Assembly (NCBI GenBank): GCA_002431965.1
Contig: DJEW01000009.1
Coordinates: 1-23,003 of the forward strand
Direction: 5' to 3'
Origin: Clostridiales bacterium UBA5888
GTDB taxonomy: Bacteria > Bacillota > Clostridia > Oscillospirales > Oscillospiraceae
Length of the DNA: 23,003 bases
Under the pieces are notes generated by a model. That model searched no databases, was not told the DNA's origin, and worked only from the letters and a program-made list of their open reading frames with translations. A program made the position numbers and the translations under genes. Numbering within the stretch: the stretch's first letter is position 1; each line of letters opens with the position of its first letter. Positions 6,720 through 15,362 of the stretch are shown here, piece after piece.

Positions 6720-8456
6720 ATGGGGGCAACGGGCTTGGCGCTGCTGGGTGAATATGCTGTCACGACAGCGAAATACGGCATAATTATCCTGTCCCTTGCG
6801 ATACTTGTGCGGTGCATACGCTCGATGCTGAGCGTCCGCTACGAGCCGGAGCTGTGGGGCTACATCCGGCGCGGGCGCGAGAATCTGCCCATTTACCATT
6901 GGGAAAACCTCATCGGGCGTTCCCGCTTTTCCGACATCCGCGTGGATATGCCCGGCATTGGGCGCGTGCACGCAGTGCTGACGCGCTCGGACAGGGGCAC
7001 GTGGCGGCTGTACGACATTTTCTCCAAGGGCGGGGTATGGGTCAACGGCGTGAAGGTCGGCGCAAACGGCGTGGAGCTGCGCTCCGGCGATGTTCTGAAT
7101 CTTGCGGGAACGGTGATGCGCTTTCTGCCGATAACCACCGAGCAGCGCGAAACGCTGGAGCAGCACCGCACCCGCGCGGGGCAGTCCGTCTCCCCCGCCG
7201 TGACGCTCATGGAGCTGACGCTCTTCCAGGCGCTTTTGCTGACGGAGCATCTTTTCTCCGCAGAGCCGGAATATGTGCGCAATATCGCGCTGGCGTTCGC
7301 AGGGCTTATGTGCATACAGTGGCTGTGCTACTACGCGATGCGCTTTATAGGGCGCAGCGGCTTTGAGGTGGAGACGCTTGCGTTCTACCTCAGCTCGCTG
7401 GGTATGTCTGTGGCGGCGTCGTCCACGCCGGAGGATATGTACAAGCAGCTCATCCTGACGGCGGCCGGCGTTGTGCTGTTTCTCATAGACGGGTGGTGGC
7501 TGAGAAATCTCCGGCGGACATCGTTTGCGCGCATCCCCATTGCGGTGCTCGCGCTGGCGCTGCTGGGGCTGAACGTTGTGACGAGCGACGCTGTGTTCGG
7601 CGCGCGCAACTGGCTTGAATTCGGCGGGTATTCGTTCCAGCCGTCGGAGTTTGTGAAGGCGCTGTACATCTATGTGGGCGCGTCCACGCTCGACAGGCTC
7701 TACCGAACACGAAACCTGTACTCTTTCATCGTCTTTTCCGCCGTGTGCGTCGTGGCGCTTGCGCTTATCGGCGACTTCGGCACGGCGCTCATATTCTTTG
7801 CAAGCTTTCTTGTCATCTCGTTCATGCGCTCGGGCTCTGTCGCCACGGTGCTGCTGGCCGTGTCCGGCGCAGGGCTCGCGGGGTTTCTGGCGGTGTCCGT
7901 CAAGCCCTATATCGCCCAGCGCTTTGCCGCATGGGGGCACGTGTGGGAGGACATTTACGACAAGGGCTACCAGCAGACGCGCGCCATGTCCGCCGCAGCC
8001 TCCGGTGGGCTGTTCGGCAAGGGCGCTGGCTGCGGATGGCTGGAAAATATCTTCGCGGCGAACACGGACATGGTGTTTGCCATGGTGTGCGAGGAGCTGG
8101 GGCTGATCATCGGGATATGCATGGTGCTGGCGGTGCTGACGCTGGCATTCTTCGCGGTGCGCTCGGCGCGGCAGGCGCGTTCGGCGTACTATTCCATCGC
8201 GGCGTGCGCGGCGATGAGCATGCTGCTGGTGCAGCTGGCGCTGAACGTGTTCGGTTCGCTGGACATTCTGCCGTTTACCGGGGTGACGTTCCCGTTCGTG
8301 TCGCGAGGCGGCTCGTCGCTGCTGGCATGCTGGATGATGATGGCATACGTCAAGAGCGCCGACAACCGGCGCAGCGCAAGCTTTGCGGTCAACGCCGTCA
8401 AGCGCATCGCCGACGTGGAAGAGGACGATGAGGACGACTGGGAGGACGACGAATGA
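6720..8456 (+). CDS. FHA domain fused to a SEDS (FtsW/RodA/SpoVE) glycosyltransferase
   Basis: A 578-residue fusion. One membrane segment (about 15-33) is followed by a forkhead-associated domain (60-137) with GR at 66-67, GRVH at 81-84 and NG at 109-110. Next comes a SEDS polytopic domain (about 160-545) with FQPSEFVK, the loop NTDMVFAMVCEELG holding the essential-type Asp, and FPFVSRGGSSLLA. The C terminus is strongly acidic. SEDS proteins polymerise lipid II into glycan strands with a class B PBP, which is encoded next with a 4-base overlap. The FHA part should bind phosphothreonine, but the usual Ser of SRxH is Gly here. The start is uncertain: ATG 6720 is preferred, while TTG 6708 or TTG 6735 are possible, as no ribosome site is ideally spaced. 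Confidence 0.9.
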   Translation: MGATGLALLGEYAVTTAKYGIIILSLAILVRCIRSMLSVRYEPELWGYIRRGRENLPIYHWENLIGRSRFSDIRVDMPGIGRVHAVLTRSDRGTWRLYDIFSKGGVWVNGVKVGANGVELRSGDVLNLAGTVMRFLPITTEQRETLEQHRTRAGQSVSPAVTLMELTLFQALLLTEHLFSAEPEYVRNIALAFAGLMCIQWLCYYAMRFIGRSGFEVETLAFYLSSLGMSVAASSTPEDMYKQLILTAAGVVLFLIDGWWLRNLRRTSFARIPIAVLALALLGLNVVTSDAVFGARNWLEFGGYSFQPSEFVKALYIYVGASTLDRLYRTRNLYSFIVFSAVCVVALALIGDFGTALIFFASFLVISFMRSGSVATVLLAVSGAGLAGFLAVSVKPYIAQRFAAWGHVWEDIYDKGYQQTRAMSAAASGGLFGKGAGCGWLENIFAANTDMVFAMVCEELGLIIGICMVLAVLTLAFFAVRSARQARSAYYSIAACAAMSMLLVQLALNVFGSLDILPFTGVTFPFVSRGGSSLLACWMMMAYVKSADNRRSASFAVNAVKRIADVEEDDEDDWEDDE

Positions 8457-9829
8457 GAAAAATCACCAACCGGGCGATCTCCGTGCTGCTGATCGCGGCG
8501 CTCGTAATATGCGGAATGGTGGTATATGTGCTGCGCTATATCGACCACGGGCGGGACTGGGCGCTGTATTTCTCGCGCGCAAACTCCGGCTCAACAGGAC
8601 AGATATACGACCGGCGCGGCACTTCGCTGGCGTATTTCAGCGGATATGAAAATCTGTTCGCTGCGGACGAATGGACGCGCGAGGCAAATTACCACGTCAC
8701 CGGCGACTACTGGGGGCGCACCGGCACAGGCGTGCTGTCGAACTTCTGGAACGATATGCAGGGGTTTGATCTCATAAACGGCACGACGCAGGCGCACCAC
8801 AGCGTCATGGTTCTCAATATCGACGCGGAACTCAACAAATGCATCTACGCCCGCCTGTGCCGTCTCTATAAGCCGGCGGACGAGGACGCAGAACCGGTAT
8901 ATGCCGAGGACGGCAGCGAGATCACCACGCCGCGCGAAACATACAATGCCGCAGTGCTTGTCTGCAACTACCGCACAGGCGAGCTTCTCGGCATGGTGTC
9001 CACGCCGTCGGTAGACCCGCTTGAACCAGACGTTGAGCCGGCAGAGGGCGCATACATCAACCGCTGCCTCTCGGCGGCGTTCACGCCGGGGTCGGTTTTC
9101 AAGCTTGTGACCTCCGCCGCCGCGATAGAGAACATCCCCGGTCTATTTGACGAGAGCTTCTACTGCGAGGGGCGGATAGAGATCGCGGGCGTACCCGTGA
9201 CGTGCAAAACTCCGCACGGGCAGCAGAATTTTGAACAGGCGCTCGCAAATTCCTGCAACTGCACATTCGCTTCTCTCGCCGTGCGGCTGGGTCAGGACAC
9301 GATGGTAGACTACGTGCGCACATACGGTTTTCTTGACCGGCAGAGCCTTGACGGTATAACGACAGCCGCGGGCAGCTATCCCACAGAGTTTGTGGGCGAC
9401 CCGGAGATCGGCTGGTCGGGTATCGGGCAGTCAACAGATCTTGTGTGCCCATATTCGATGCTGCGCTTCGTGTGCGCCGTGGCAAACGGCGGCGTGCTCA
9501 TTGAGCCAAAGCTCATAAACGACGGTACTCAGCCCGTTTCCGAGCGGTATATGGACGGTGCGACCGCATCGCGCCTTCGGCAGATGATGAGCTACAACGC
9601 CGTCACCGCCTACGATGCGGAACATAACTTTCCCGGGCTAAGCATCTGCGCCAAGACAGGCACGGCAGAGGTCGGCGACGGCACGTCGAACGCCTGGTTT
9701 GTGGGCTTTCTCGACGATGAGGAGCATCCGTATGCGTTCGTGACGATGGTGGAGCGCGGCGGCGGCGGGCTTGCGATGGCGGGCACGGTTACAAATCAGT
9801 TTTTACAGGATTATTTCAAGGAGCAATAA
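8453..9829 (+). CDS. Class B penicillin-binding protein (PbpA-like transpeptidase)
   Basis: A 458-residue membrane-anchored D,D-transpeptidase that cross-links peptidoglycan outside the cell. One N-terminal membrane helix (about 8-28) is followed by a short pedestal starting with GQIYDRRG, then the transpeptidase domain. All three active-site motifs are intact: S214-V-F-K217, S267-C-N269 and K401-T-G. It is shorter than PBP2 or PBP3 of rod-shaped bacteria (about 600 residues or more) and closer in size to actinobacterial PbpA. The ATG overlaps the stop of the FHA-SEDS gene (ATGA), so the two are coupled and probably form a working SEDS-bPBP pair. Whether it serves elongation, division or sporulation cannot be told. 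Confidence 0.93.
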   Translation: MRKITNRAISVLLIAALVICGMVVYVLRYIDHGRDWALYFSRANSGSTGQIYDRRGTSLAYFSGYENLFAADEWTREANYHVTGDYWGRTGTGVLSNFWNDMQGFDLINGTTQAHHSVMVLNIDAELNKCIYARLCRLYKPADEDAEPVYAEDGSEITTPRETYNAAVLVCNYRTGELLGMVSTPSVDPLEPDVEPAEGAYINRCLSAAFTPGSVFKLVTSAAAIENIPGLFDESFYCEGRIEIAGVPVTCKTPHGQQNFEQALANSCNCTFASLAVRLGQDTMVDYVRTYGFLDRQSLDGITTAAGSYPTEFVGDPEIGWSGIGQSTDLVCPYSMLRFVCAVANGGVLIEPKLINDGTQPVSERYMDGATASRLRQMMSYNAVTAYDAEHNFPGLSICAKTGTAEVGDGTSNAWFVGFLDDEEHPYAFVTMVERGGGGLAMAGTVTNQFLQDYFKEQ

Positions 9830-9835
9830 TTCACT

Positions 9836-11716
9836 ATGATAGATATTTCCGTCAGCTCGCTGGTCAAATCCTTCGAGATAGGCAAAAACATATTGGACGG
9901 GCTGAGCTTTTCGGTCAATTCCGGGGAGCGCGTCGGCATACTGGGGCACAACGGCTGCGGCAAGACGACGCTTTTCCGCATACTCACGGGCGAACTGGAC
10001 TATGACGAGGGTGAGGTGATGATCGCGCCCGGAAAGCGCCTGGGGCTTATATCGCAGATACCGGTCTACCCGGACGGGTGGACGGTGGAGGATGTGCTGC
10101 GCGACGCGCACCGGCGGCTTTACGCCATCTCCCGCCGCATCGACGAGCTGACGCGCGCGATGGAGCATGACAGCTCCGCCGCGCTGCTGGCGGAGTACGA
10201 CCGTCTGAGCGAGGATTTCCGCCGTCTGGGCGGATACGACATGGACGTTGACCGCAATCGCGTGGCAAACGGGCTGGACATTCCGCGCGCAATGCGCGAG
10301 CAGCCGTTTGCGTCGCTCTCCGGCGGGGAGAAGACGCGCGTAAATCTCGCGCGGCTCATTCTTGAGGACACGGACATACTGCTGCTCGATGAGCCGACCA
10401 ACCATCTCGACCTGCACGCTACAGAGTGGCTGGAGGATTATCTGCTGCATTTTCACGGCACGGTGCTCGCAATAAGCCACGACCGATGGTTTCTTGACCG
10501 CGTTGTGCAGCGCTGCATAGAAATATCCGACGGCAAGGCGGAGTTTTACAGCGGAAACTACAGCTTCTATGTTGAGGAACGGCAGCGCCGTTTTGACGAG
10601 AAGCTGAAAAAATACGAAAAAGATCAGGCGAAGATAGAGCAGCTCACCCGCGCGGCGGAGCAAATGCACTTGTGGGCGTTCATGGGCGCGGACAAGCTGC
10701 ATAAGCGCGCGTTCTCAATGGAAAAGCGCATTGAAAAGCTTTCTCAGAGCGAGAAGCCCACGGAGCGTAAAAAGCTGAGCGTAAAATTCAGGGAACGCGA
10801 GTTTTCGGGGGACGAGGTGCTTGTTGCGGACAACGTGTCAAAGCGCTTCGGCGAGAGGACGCTTTTCTCCGGGGTCGATCTCCTTGTTGAGGGCGGAGAG
10901 CGCATCGCGCTCATCGGCGACAACGGCACAGGCAAATCCACGCTCGTCAAGCTGATCATGGGCGAGGAAAAGCCCGACACGGGGTATCTCTCGCTCGGAC
11001 CTGCGGTGCGCACGGCGTATTTGCCGCAGATCGTGACCTTTTCCGACGAAAACCGCACCGCGCTGGACACAATGCTCTACGACTGCCGCTGTCAGCCGCA
11101 GGAGGCGCGCGACCGCCTCGCTGCGTTCGGCTTTCGCGGAGAGAGCGTATTCACTCCGGTGGGAACGCTTTCCGGCGGCGAGAAAAGCCGGTTGAAGCTA
11201 TGCATGCTCATGGGCGGGGACGTCAACTTTCTCATCCTCGACGAGCCGACCAACCATCTGGATATCGCCAGCCGCGAATGGATGGAGGACGCGCTGTCAG
11301 ATTATGAGCAGACGCTGCTGTTTGTATCGCACGACAGGTATTTTATCGAAAAATTCGCCACGCGCATATGGGCGCTCGCCGATGGGAGGATCACAGACTT
11401 TCGCGGCGGGTATGGCGATTACTGCCGGTGGCGTGAGCGCCAGGCGGTTTTCGAGCAGAACGGGCGGAACAATGTCAAAAAGAGCGCCGTCAAAACCGAG
11501 CAGGCGAAAAAGCCCGCCTCTCCAAACCGCGACAGGGCAATCGCCAAGCTAGAGCGTGAGATCGCCAGGCTTGAATCCAGCGCGGCGGAGATAGACAGGC
11601 TCTGCGAAGAGCACGCAACGGATTACCAAAAGCTCATGGAGCTGGACGCACAGAAAAAAGCGCTGGACAACGAGCTTTTATCCCTCTATGAAAAATGGGA
11701 GGAGTTGAATTCATGA
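9836..11716 (+). CDS. ABC-F family ATPase (Uup/YdiF type)
   Basis: A 626-residue soluble protein with two ABC domains and no membrane segment. The first has Walker A GHNGCGKTT (37-45), LSGGEK (from 161) and Walker B LLLDEP with D185/E186. The second has GDNGTGKST (361-369), LSGGEK (from 445) and LILDEP with D469/E470. A charged linker (about 240-320) separates them, and a Glu/Lys-rich coiled coil closes the protein (about 555-626). ABC-F proteins act on the ribosome; some help stalled translation and some protect against antibiotics. The C-terminal coiled coil suggests the housekeeping Uup/YdiF branch, not a resistance factor. It starts 6 bases after the PBP gene with AAGGAG inside that gene's end, and overlaps the next gene by 4 bases. 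Confidence 0.93.
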   Translation: MIDISVSSLVKSFEIGKNILDGLSFSVNSGERVGILGHNGCGKTTLFRILTGELDYDEGEVMIAPGKRLGLISQIPVYPDGWTVEDVLRDAHRRLYAISRRIDELTRAMEHDSSAALLAEYDRLSEDFRRLGGYDMDVDRNRVANGLDIPRAMREQPFASLSGGEKTRVNLARLILEDTDILLLDEPTNHLDLHATEWLEDYLLHFHGTVLAISHDRWFLDRVVQRCIEISDGKAEFYSGNYSFYVEERQRRFDEKLKKYEKDQAKIEQLTRAAEQMHLWAFMGADKLHKRAFSMEKRIEKLSQSEKPTERKKLSVKFREREFSGDEVLVADNVSKRFGERTLFSGVDLLVEGGERIALIGDNGTGKSTLVKLIMGEEKPDTGYLSLGPAVRTAYLPQIVTFSDENRTALDTMLYDCRCQPQEARDRLAAFGFRGESVFTPVGTLSGGEKSRLKLCMLMGGDVNFLILDEPTNHLDIASREWMEDALSDYEQTLLFVSHDRYFIEKFATRIWALADGRITDFRGGYGDYCRWRERQAVFEQNGRNNVKKSAVKTEQAKKPASPNRDRAIAKLEREIARLESSAAEIDRLCEEHATDYQKLMELDAQKKALDNELLSLYEKWEELNS

Positions 11717-12447
11717 ACAGGGTTCATTTTGAAACATGGATGTTGGTCACCGTGTGTCTTCTTGCCGCGGCGGCGGTCTTCCGCTTTGCGCTTCAGGGGT
11801 ATTCATACATTGCGCACACGCTCGCGTTCATTGCGGCACTGATTGTCCTGCACCGCTTTGCGCCTGCCGCGCTCTGGCGCGCGGCGGCGGTGCTGGTAAG
11901 CATCGGTCTTTTCTACTTCTGCGCCGTGGAGATACCCATAATTCTCTCCGCCCGCACGGACACGGACGCGCAGCGGCAGTATATAGTCGTGCTCGGCGCG
12001 CAGGTCAAGGGGCGGCAGCCCACCCCCTCTCTCTACTACCGCCTGTGCGGGGCAAGGCAGCTGATGACGGATGACCCTGAATGCATTGCCGTTGTCTCCG
12101 GCGGGCAGGGCGACGGCGAAGATGTGACTGAGGCGCAGTGCATGCGCGACTGGCTCGTTGAAGCGGGCATCGACCCTGCGCGCATCTATATGGAGGACAA
12201 AGCAGAGTCCACCATGGAAAATCTTGAATACTCGTTTGACATTATCCGTTCTCTCGGCGGCGAGCCGGACGGCAACGTCACCATTATTTCAAGCTCCTAT
12301 CATCTTTTCCGCGCCAAGTCCATGGCAAAGCGTCTTGGCGTTGAAGCGGCAGGCTACTCCTGCGCCCCGGGCAATCCCCTGCTGGCGCTGAATTTTTTCA
12401 TCCGCGAGGCGTTCGGTGTAACGCATCTCTGGGTGTTCGGAAACTGA
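11713..12447 (+). CDS. YdcF/SanA-like DUF218 membrane protein
   Basis: A 244-residue protein with about three N-terminal membrane helices (residues 8-80) and a C-terminal DUF218 domain. The domain motifs are YIVVLGAQVKG, VVSGGQG, the acidic EDKAESTMENL and IISSSYHLFRA. The family (YdcF, SanA, ElyC) is linked to cell envelope integrity and envelope precursor handling in other bacteria; no reaction is firmly established. ATG 11713 is preferred over 11695 because GGGAGGAG lies about 8 bases upstream, and because the ATG overlaps the ABC-F stop as ATGA. Co-transcription with a peptidoglycan synthase pair agrees with an envelope role, which is inferred. Confidence 0.88.
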   Translation: MNRVHFETWMLVTVCLLAAAAVFRFALQGYSYIAHTLAFIAALIVLHRFAPAALWRAAAVLVSIGLFYFCAVEIPIILSARTDTDAQRQYIVVLGAQVKGRQPTPSLYYRLCGARQLMTDDPECIAVVSGGQGDGEDVTEAQCMRDWLVEAGIDPARIYMEDKAESTMENLEYSFDIIRSLGGEPDGNVTIISSSYHLFRAKSMAKRLGVEAAGYSCAPGNPLLALNFFIREAFGVTHLWVFGN

Positions 12448-12465
12448 GGAGGCAGACAGCAGCAT

Positions 12466-13791
12466 ATGAAGCTTTTATCTTCACGCAAAGCCGTCGTCAT
12501 TGTATCGGCGCTCATATTCGCTTTTCTTTTTATACTCAACTGTTTCACGCCATATCAGGCGGACGACTTTGTGTATCATTTCCGGTTTGACAACTCCGAG
12601 CCGCTGACTCACATTGCCGATATTATACCGTCCATGGCGGCGCATGCCCGGCTTCTCAACGGTCGCCTTGCCGCGCACAGTCTTGTGCAGCTTTTTGAAC
12701 TGCTGCCAAAGCCGGTGTTCAACTTTATAAATGCCGGAATGTTCATGCTGCTTATCCTGCTCATGGAACGCTATGCTTTTGGCAGCAAGGCTGCCTCAGG
12801 GGCGCTGCCCATTCTTCTGACATTCTGCGCCGTCTTCGTGTTTATGCCCGCTTTTGGCGAGGTATGCCTGTGGCTGGACGGCTCTATAAACTATCTATGG
12901 GCGATAGTTTTCAATCTGCTGTTCATTTTCCCGTATTTTCGGCTATATTGCAGCGGAGAGCATCTCGCCGGGCTTCCCGGTAAGCTCGCATTCATCGTGT
13001 TCGCCTTTATTTGCGGAGCATTTCAGGAAACGATGTCCTCTGCATCGTTTCTCCTTGTCGTTGTCTTCATGCTTCTGACGCGCTTTTACGCCAAGCGCCG
13101 TGTCACATGGGAATACATCGCCGCCGCTTTCTTCTCCTTTGCCGGGCTTTTATTTATGGCAACCCGTCCGGCTGAAATAGGTGTGAAAAGCGCTGCCTCC
13201 AGCCTTGTCAATGTTTTCGGCAGCTTTGTGAATATGATGCAGTATTTCCGCTTTTTTGCACTGCTCATTGCCGTGTTTATTGTCAGCTTTGTTCTATGCT
13301 GTGCCCGGCATACAGACAAAAATCTGCTTATTCCTGCAAGCGTGTTTTTCCTCGGCTTTCTATGTGCAAACGGTGTGATGCTTCTTGCCAGGATATATCC
13401 CGAGCGCTGCGCCGCCCCCGCCGCCGTCTTTATTATGCTTGCAGACGGGCTGCTGCTCGCCGAGCTTGCTCGCGGCGGATACCGGCTTGCGATGCGCTGT
13501 GCCGCAGCGCTGCTGGGCGCTGTGTGCATATATTGCGCCGTTCTCGGTTCTGCCGATATTGTCTCCACCTATGCACAGTTCAAAGCAAATGAGAGCACGC
13601 TCGTTGAAGCGCGCGTCAACGGTGAAGCCGAAGTCACGCTGCCCATGCTTTACGGCGCGACAAAGTACAGTGTTGCGCACGATATGATCTTCCCATCAAC
13701 CATCGATTGGGTCAACGATTACCTCGCACGCTACTACGGCGTGGAGCGCATAATCGGCTATGACTTCTACTCTCAGTTCTTTTCTCAATGA
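12466..13791 (+). CDS. Polytopic membrane protein, DUF6056/GtrC-like
   Basis: A 441-residue protein with about ten or more membrane segments. The layout resembles the DUF6056 or GtrC-like glycosyltransferase-like proteins: one N-terminal helix, then a DDF motif (QADDFVYHF, residues 30-38), a GRLAAH stretch, and WLDGSINYLW before the next helix. An acidic DD after the first membrane helix is typical of polyprenyl-phosphate-sugar-dependent GT-C enzymes, so transfer of a sugar to an envelope molecule is possible but unproven. It follows the YdcF-like gene by 18 bases, with GAGGAGG upstream. Codon use looks more AT-rich and Phe/Leu-rich than its neighbours, partly explained by the membrane content. 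It is the last gene of the operon. Confidence 0.75.
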   Translation: MKLLSSRKAVVIVSALIFAFLFILNCFTPYQADDFVYHFRFDNSEPLTHIADIIPSMAAHARLLNGRLAAHSLVQLFELLPKPVFNFINAGMFMLLILLMERYAFGSKAASGALPILLTFCAVFVFMPAFGEVCLWLDGSINYLWAIVFNLLFIFPYFRLYCSGEHLAGLPGKLAFIVFAFICGAFQETMSSASFLLVVVFMLLTRFYAKRRVTWEYIAAAFFSFAGLLFMATRPAEIGVKSAASSLVNVFGSFVNMMQYFRFFALLIAVFIVSFVLCCARHTDKNLLIPASVFFLGFLCANGVMLLARIYPERCAAPAAVFIMLADGLLLAELARGGYRLAMRCAAALLGAVCIYCAVLGSADIVSTYAQFKANESTLVEARVNGEAEVTLPMLYGATKYSVAHDMIFPSTIDWVNDYLARYYGVERIIGYDFYSQFFSQ

Positions 13792-13807
13792 AGCTCTGAA
13801 AAGTACG

Positions 13808-13841
13808 GCAGCCACCGCTGGATGAATCCGGCGGGGGCTGC
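13808..13841. terminator. Hairpin between convergent operons, probable terminator
   Basis: GCAGCC (13808-13813) pairs with GGCTGC (13836-13841), with inner pairs CCGC/GCGG and GGAT/ATCC and single mismatches in between. It is GC-rich and stands between the + strand operon ending at 13791 and the - strand gene ending at 13849. There is no good U tract on the + side; on the - side a short TACTTTT follows. Confidence 0.55.
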
Positions 13842-13848
13842 TGTGGCA

Positions 13849-14691
13849 TTATTCACTTTCAAGTGTTTTGAGATAGTCCTCAAACACCAGACCTGAATCT
13901 GTCACTGCTTTTGCCGTCTCTGCGCCGACATAGCGGTAGTGCCACGGTTCGTAGATGATTCCGGTGGTTTCGCTCGATCCGTTTGGATAGCGCAGGATGA
14001 AGCCATAGCGCCAGCAGTTTGCCATAAGCCACTGCTGCACCTCGGTGCGCTCCTGCCACTGGTCGAGATTAGTGTACGTCTCGCTGATGATGTCGAGCGC
14101 GAGACCGAGCTGGTGCTCGCTCGTGCCGGGCAGGGCAACGGACTGCGCCGCGATGGCGGGAGCGTCCGCATTCGGCACACCCTCCGCAAGAAGGCGGAGG
14201 ATTTTGTTGCGGTAAAGCATTTCCTGATACTCCTGCGTGCGGTATGCCGAGCAGATGATCGGCTTGTACCCCGCCGCACGGCAATCGGCAAGCATCTCCG
14301 TCAGCGCCCTTGCACAGCGCCGGTCAACAAGATAGCCCTCCACGGTATCAAGCTGGACGGAATAACCGTCCGGCACTTCATTCCAGGGGTTGACGAGGAT
14401 CAAAAGCGATGAGGTGAACTCCTCCGTGCGCTCATGAAGCGCCGCGAGGCGCGTGTCATGAACGGTCTGCTCCCGCGTGAGCGCGCGGCGCAGCGACAGA
14501 ACGTGAATCCGCTCCCGCACGTCGGCGGCAGTGCTCCCAAGCCCTGCGCTCTCCATGAGCGCGCGCACCTCATGAGCAAAGCTTACCGCGCGCCACGCGG
14601 CATACGCCCCCGCTGCCAGAAGCAGAGCCGCCAGCAGCGCAAGAACGGCGGCGAGTATTTTCTTTTTTGCCTTTGTTTCCAAACGCCTCAC
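13849..14691 (-). CDS. VanY-like D-alanyl-D-alanine carboxypeptidase (M15 family)
   Basis: A 280-residue membrane-anchored zinc peptidase that would trim the terminal D-Ala from peptidoglycan stem peptides. An N-terminal helix (about 11-33) is followed by a linker and the M15B domain. Zinc and catalytic residues are visible: SEHQLGLALD gives H193 and D200, and EPWH gives E248 and H251; SAYR at 148-151 is also conserved. The annotated GTG start at 14691 has no clear ribosome site; a TTG start at 14682 is an alternative. It lies 16 bases after mntP and probably shares its transcript. Nothing nearby (no vanA/H/X or two-component genes) points to vancomycin resistance, so a housekeeping wall-trimming role is more likely. 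Confidence 0.9.
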   Translation of the reverse strand: MRRLETKAKKKILAAVLALLAALLLAAGAYAAWRAVSFAHEVRALMESAGLGSTAADVRERIHVLSLRRALTREQTVHDTRLAALHERTEEFTSSLLILVNPWNEVPDGYSVQLDTVEGYLVDRRCARALTEMLADCRAAGYKPIICSAYRTQEYQEMLYRNKILRLLAEGVPNADAPAIAAQSVALPGTSEHQLGLALDIISETYTNLDQWQERTEVQQWLMANCWRYGFILRYPNGSSETTGIIYEPWHYRYVGAETAKAVTDSGLVFEDYLKTLESE

Positions 14692-14707
14692 CTATGTACC
14701 GGTTGTA

Positions 14708-15271
14708 TCAGAAGTTGATAACGCCAAGATGCTCCAGGAGTATCTTGGCGCCAATGAGTATGAGGATGACGCCCCCTGCAAGCTCCGCACGGGATTTGTA
14801 GCGTGCGCCGAAGCGGTTGCCGATGTATATGCCGAGTGAGGACAGGCAGAATGTCGTCACGCCGATAAGCAGTGCGGCAGGAACAATGCGCACCTGCAGA
14901 AAAGCAAACGTGATGCCCACTGCAAGCGCGTCGATGCTTGTCGCTACGGCGAGCATCAGCATAGTTTTGAAGCCGAAGTCGTCGTTGAGCTTTTCCGCCT
15001 CGCCGAACGATTCCCTGATCATGTTGCCGCCAATAACAAGCAGCAGCGCAAACGCGATCCAGTGATCAATGCTCGTGATTACGCTTTCAAACCGTGCGCC
15101 AAGCAGATAGCCCAGCACCGGCATAAGAAACTGGAAGCCGCCGAAGTAGAGCCCGACGAGCGCCATATGCTTCTTCTCAAGCTTCTGCACGCTCAGTCCC
15201 TTGCACACGGACACGGCAAACGCATCCATGCTCAGCCCAACGGCGATCAGGAACAGTTCAGCAAAACCCAT
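14708..15271 (-). CDS. mntP: Manganese efflux pump MntP
   Basis: A 187-residue, six-helix membrane protein that exports Mn(II). It is made of two related halves, each with a conserved Asp motif: LSMDAFAV (D16) and ATSIDALAVG (D114). Length and motifs fit MntP (formerly YebN, DUF204). AGGAG (15281-15285 on the - strand) precedes the ATG by 9 bases. The leader of about 85 bases is highly structured but lacks the usual Mn riboswitch signature. The next gene, a VanY-like peptidase, probably rides on the same transcript; no functional link between the two is evident. Confidence 0.95.
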   Translation of the reverse strand: MGFAELFLIAVGLSMDAFAVSVCKGLSVQKLEKKHMALVGLYFGGFQFLMPVLGYLLGARFESVITSIDHWIAFALLLVIGGNMIRESFGEAEKLNDDFGFKTMLMLAVATSIDALAVGITFAFLQVRIVPAALLIGVTTFCLSSLGIYIGNRFGARYKSRAELAGGVILILIGAKILLEHLGVINF

Positions 15272-15287
15272 CGTGTCATTCTCCTAT

Positions 15288-15356
15288 GGCAGCGCCCGCA
15301 ATATGTCTGCGGCATCTTACGGAAAAGTTGTTCTTGCCGCATTATGCGGTGCTGCC
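15288..15356 (-). promoter_or_regulatory. Structured 5' leader of mntP, possible regulatory RNA
   Basis: In the - strand transcript an outer stem GGCAGC/GCTGCC (15351-15356 with 15288-15293) encloses two hairpins with the same stem, CCGCA/TGCGG (15345-15349 with 15337-15341, and 15308-15312 with 15296-15300). Because the stems are identical, the 3' arm of the first can instead pair with the 5' arm of the second as TGCGGC/GCCGCA, giving a competing fold. The ribosome site begins two bases after the outer stem. The yybP-ykoY (Mn) riboswitch hallmarks were looked for and not found. Regulation is inferred. Confidence 0.5.
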
Positions 15357-15362
15357 CTATAT

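Noticed and set aside
6693..7940. - strand open frame of 415 codons opposite the FHA-SEDS gene
   Set aside because: It is an antisense shadow rich in Arg and His, overlapping a gene with clear FHA and SEDS motifs.
9836..11716. An antibiotic-resistance ABC-F protein
   Set aside because: The C-terminal coiled coil and location in a wall-synthesis operon fit a housekeeping Uup/YdiF-type protein; nothing visible marks it as a ribosome protection factor.
13849..14691. A vancomycin-resistance determinant (vanY)
   Set aside because: No vanR/S, vanH, ligase or vanX genes accompany it; single M15 DD-carboxypeptidases are ordinary wall enzymes in Clostridia.
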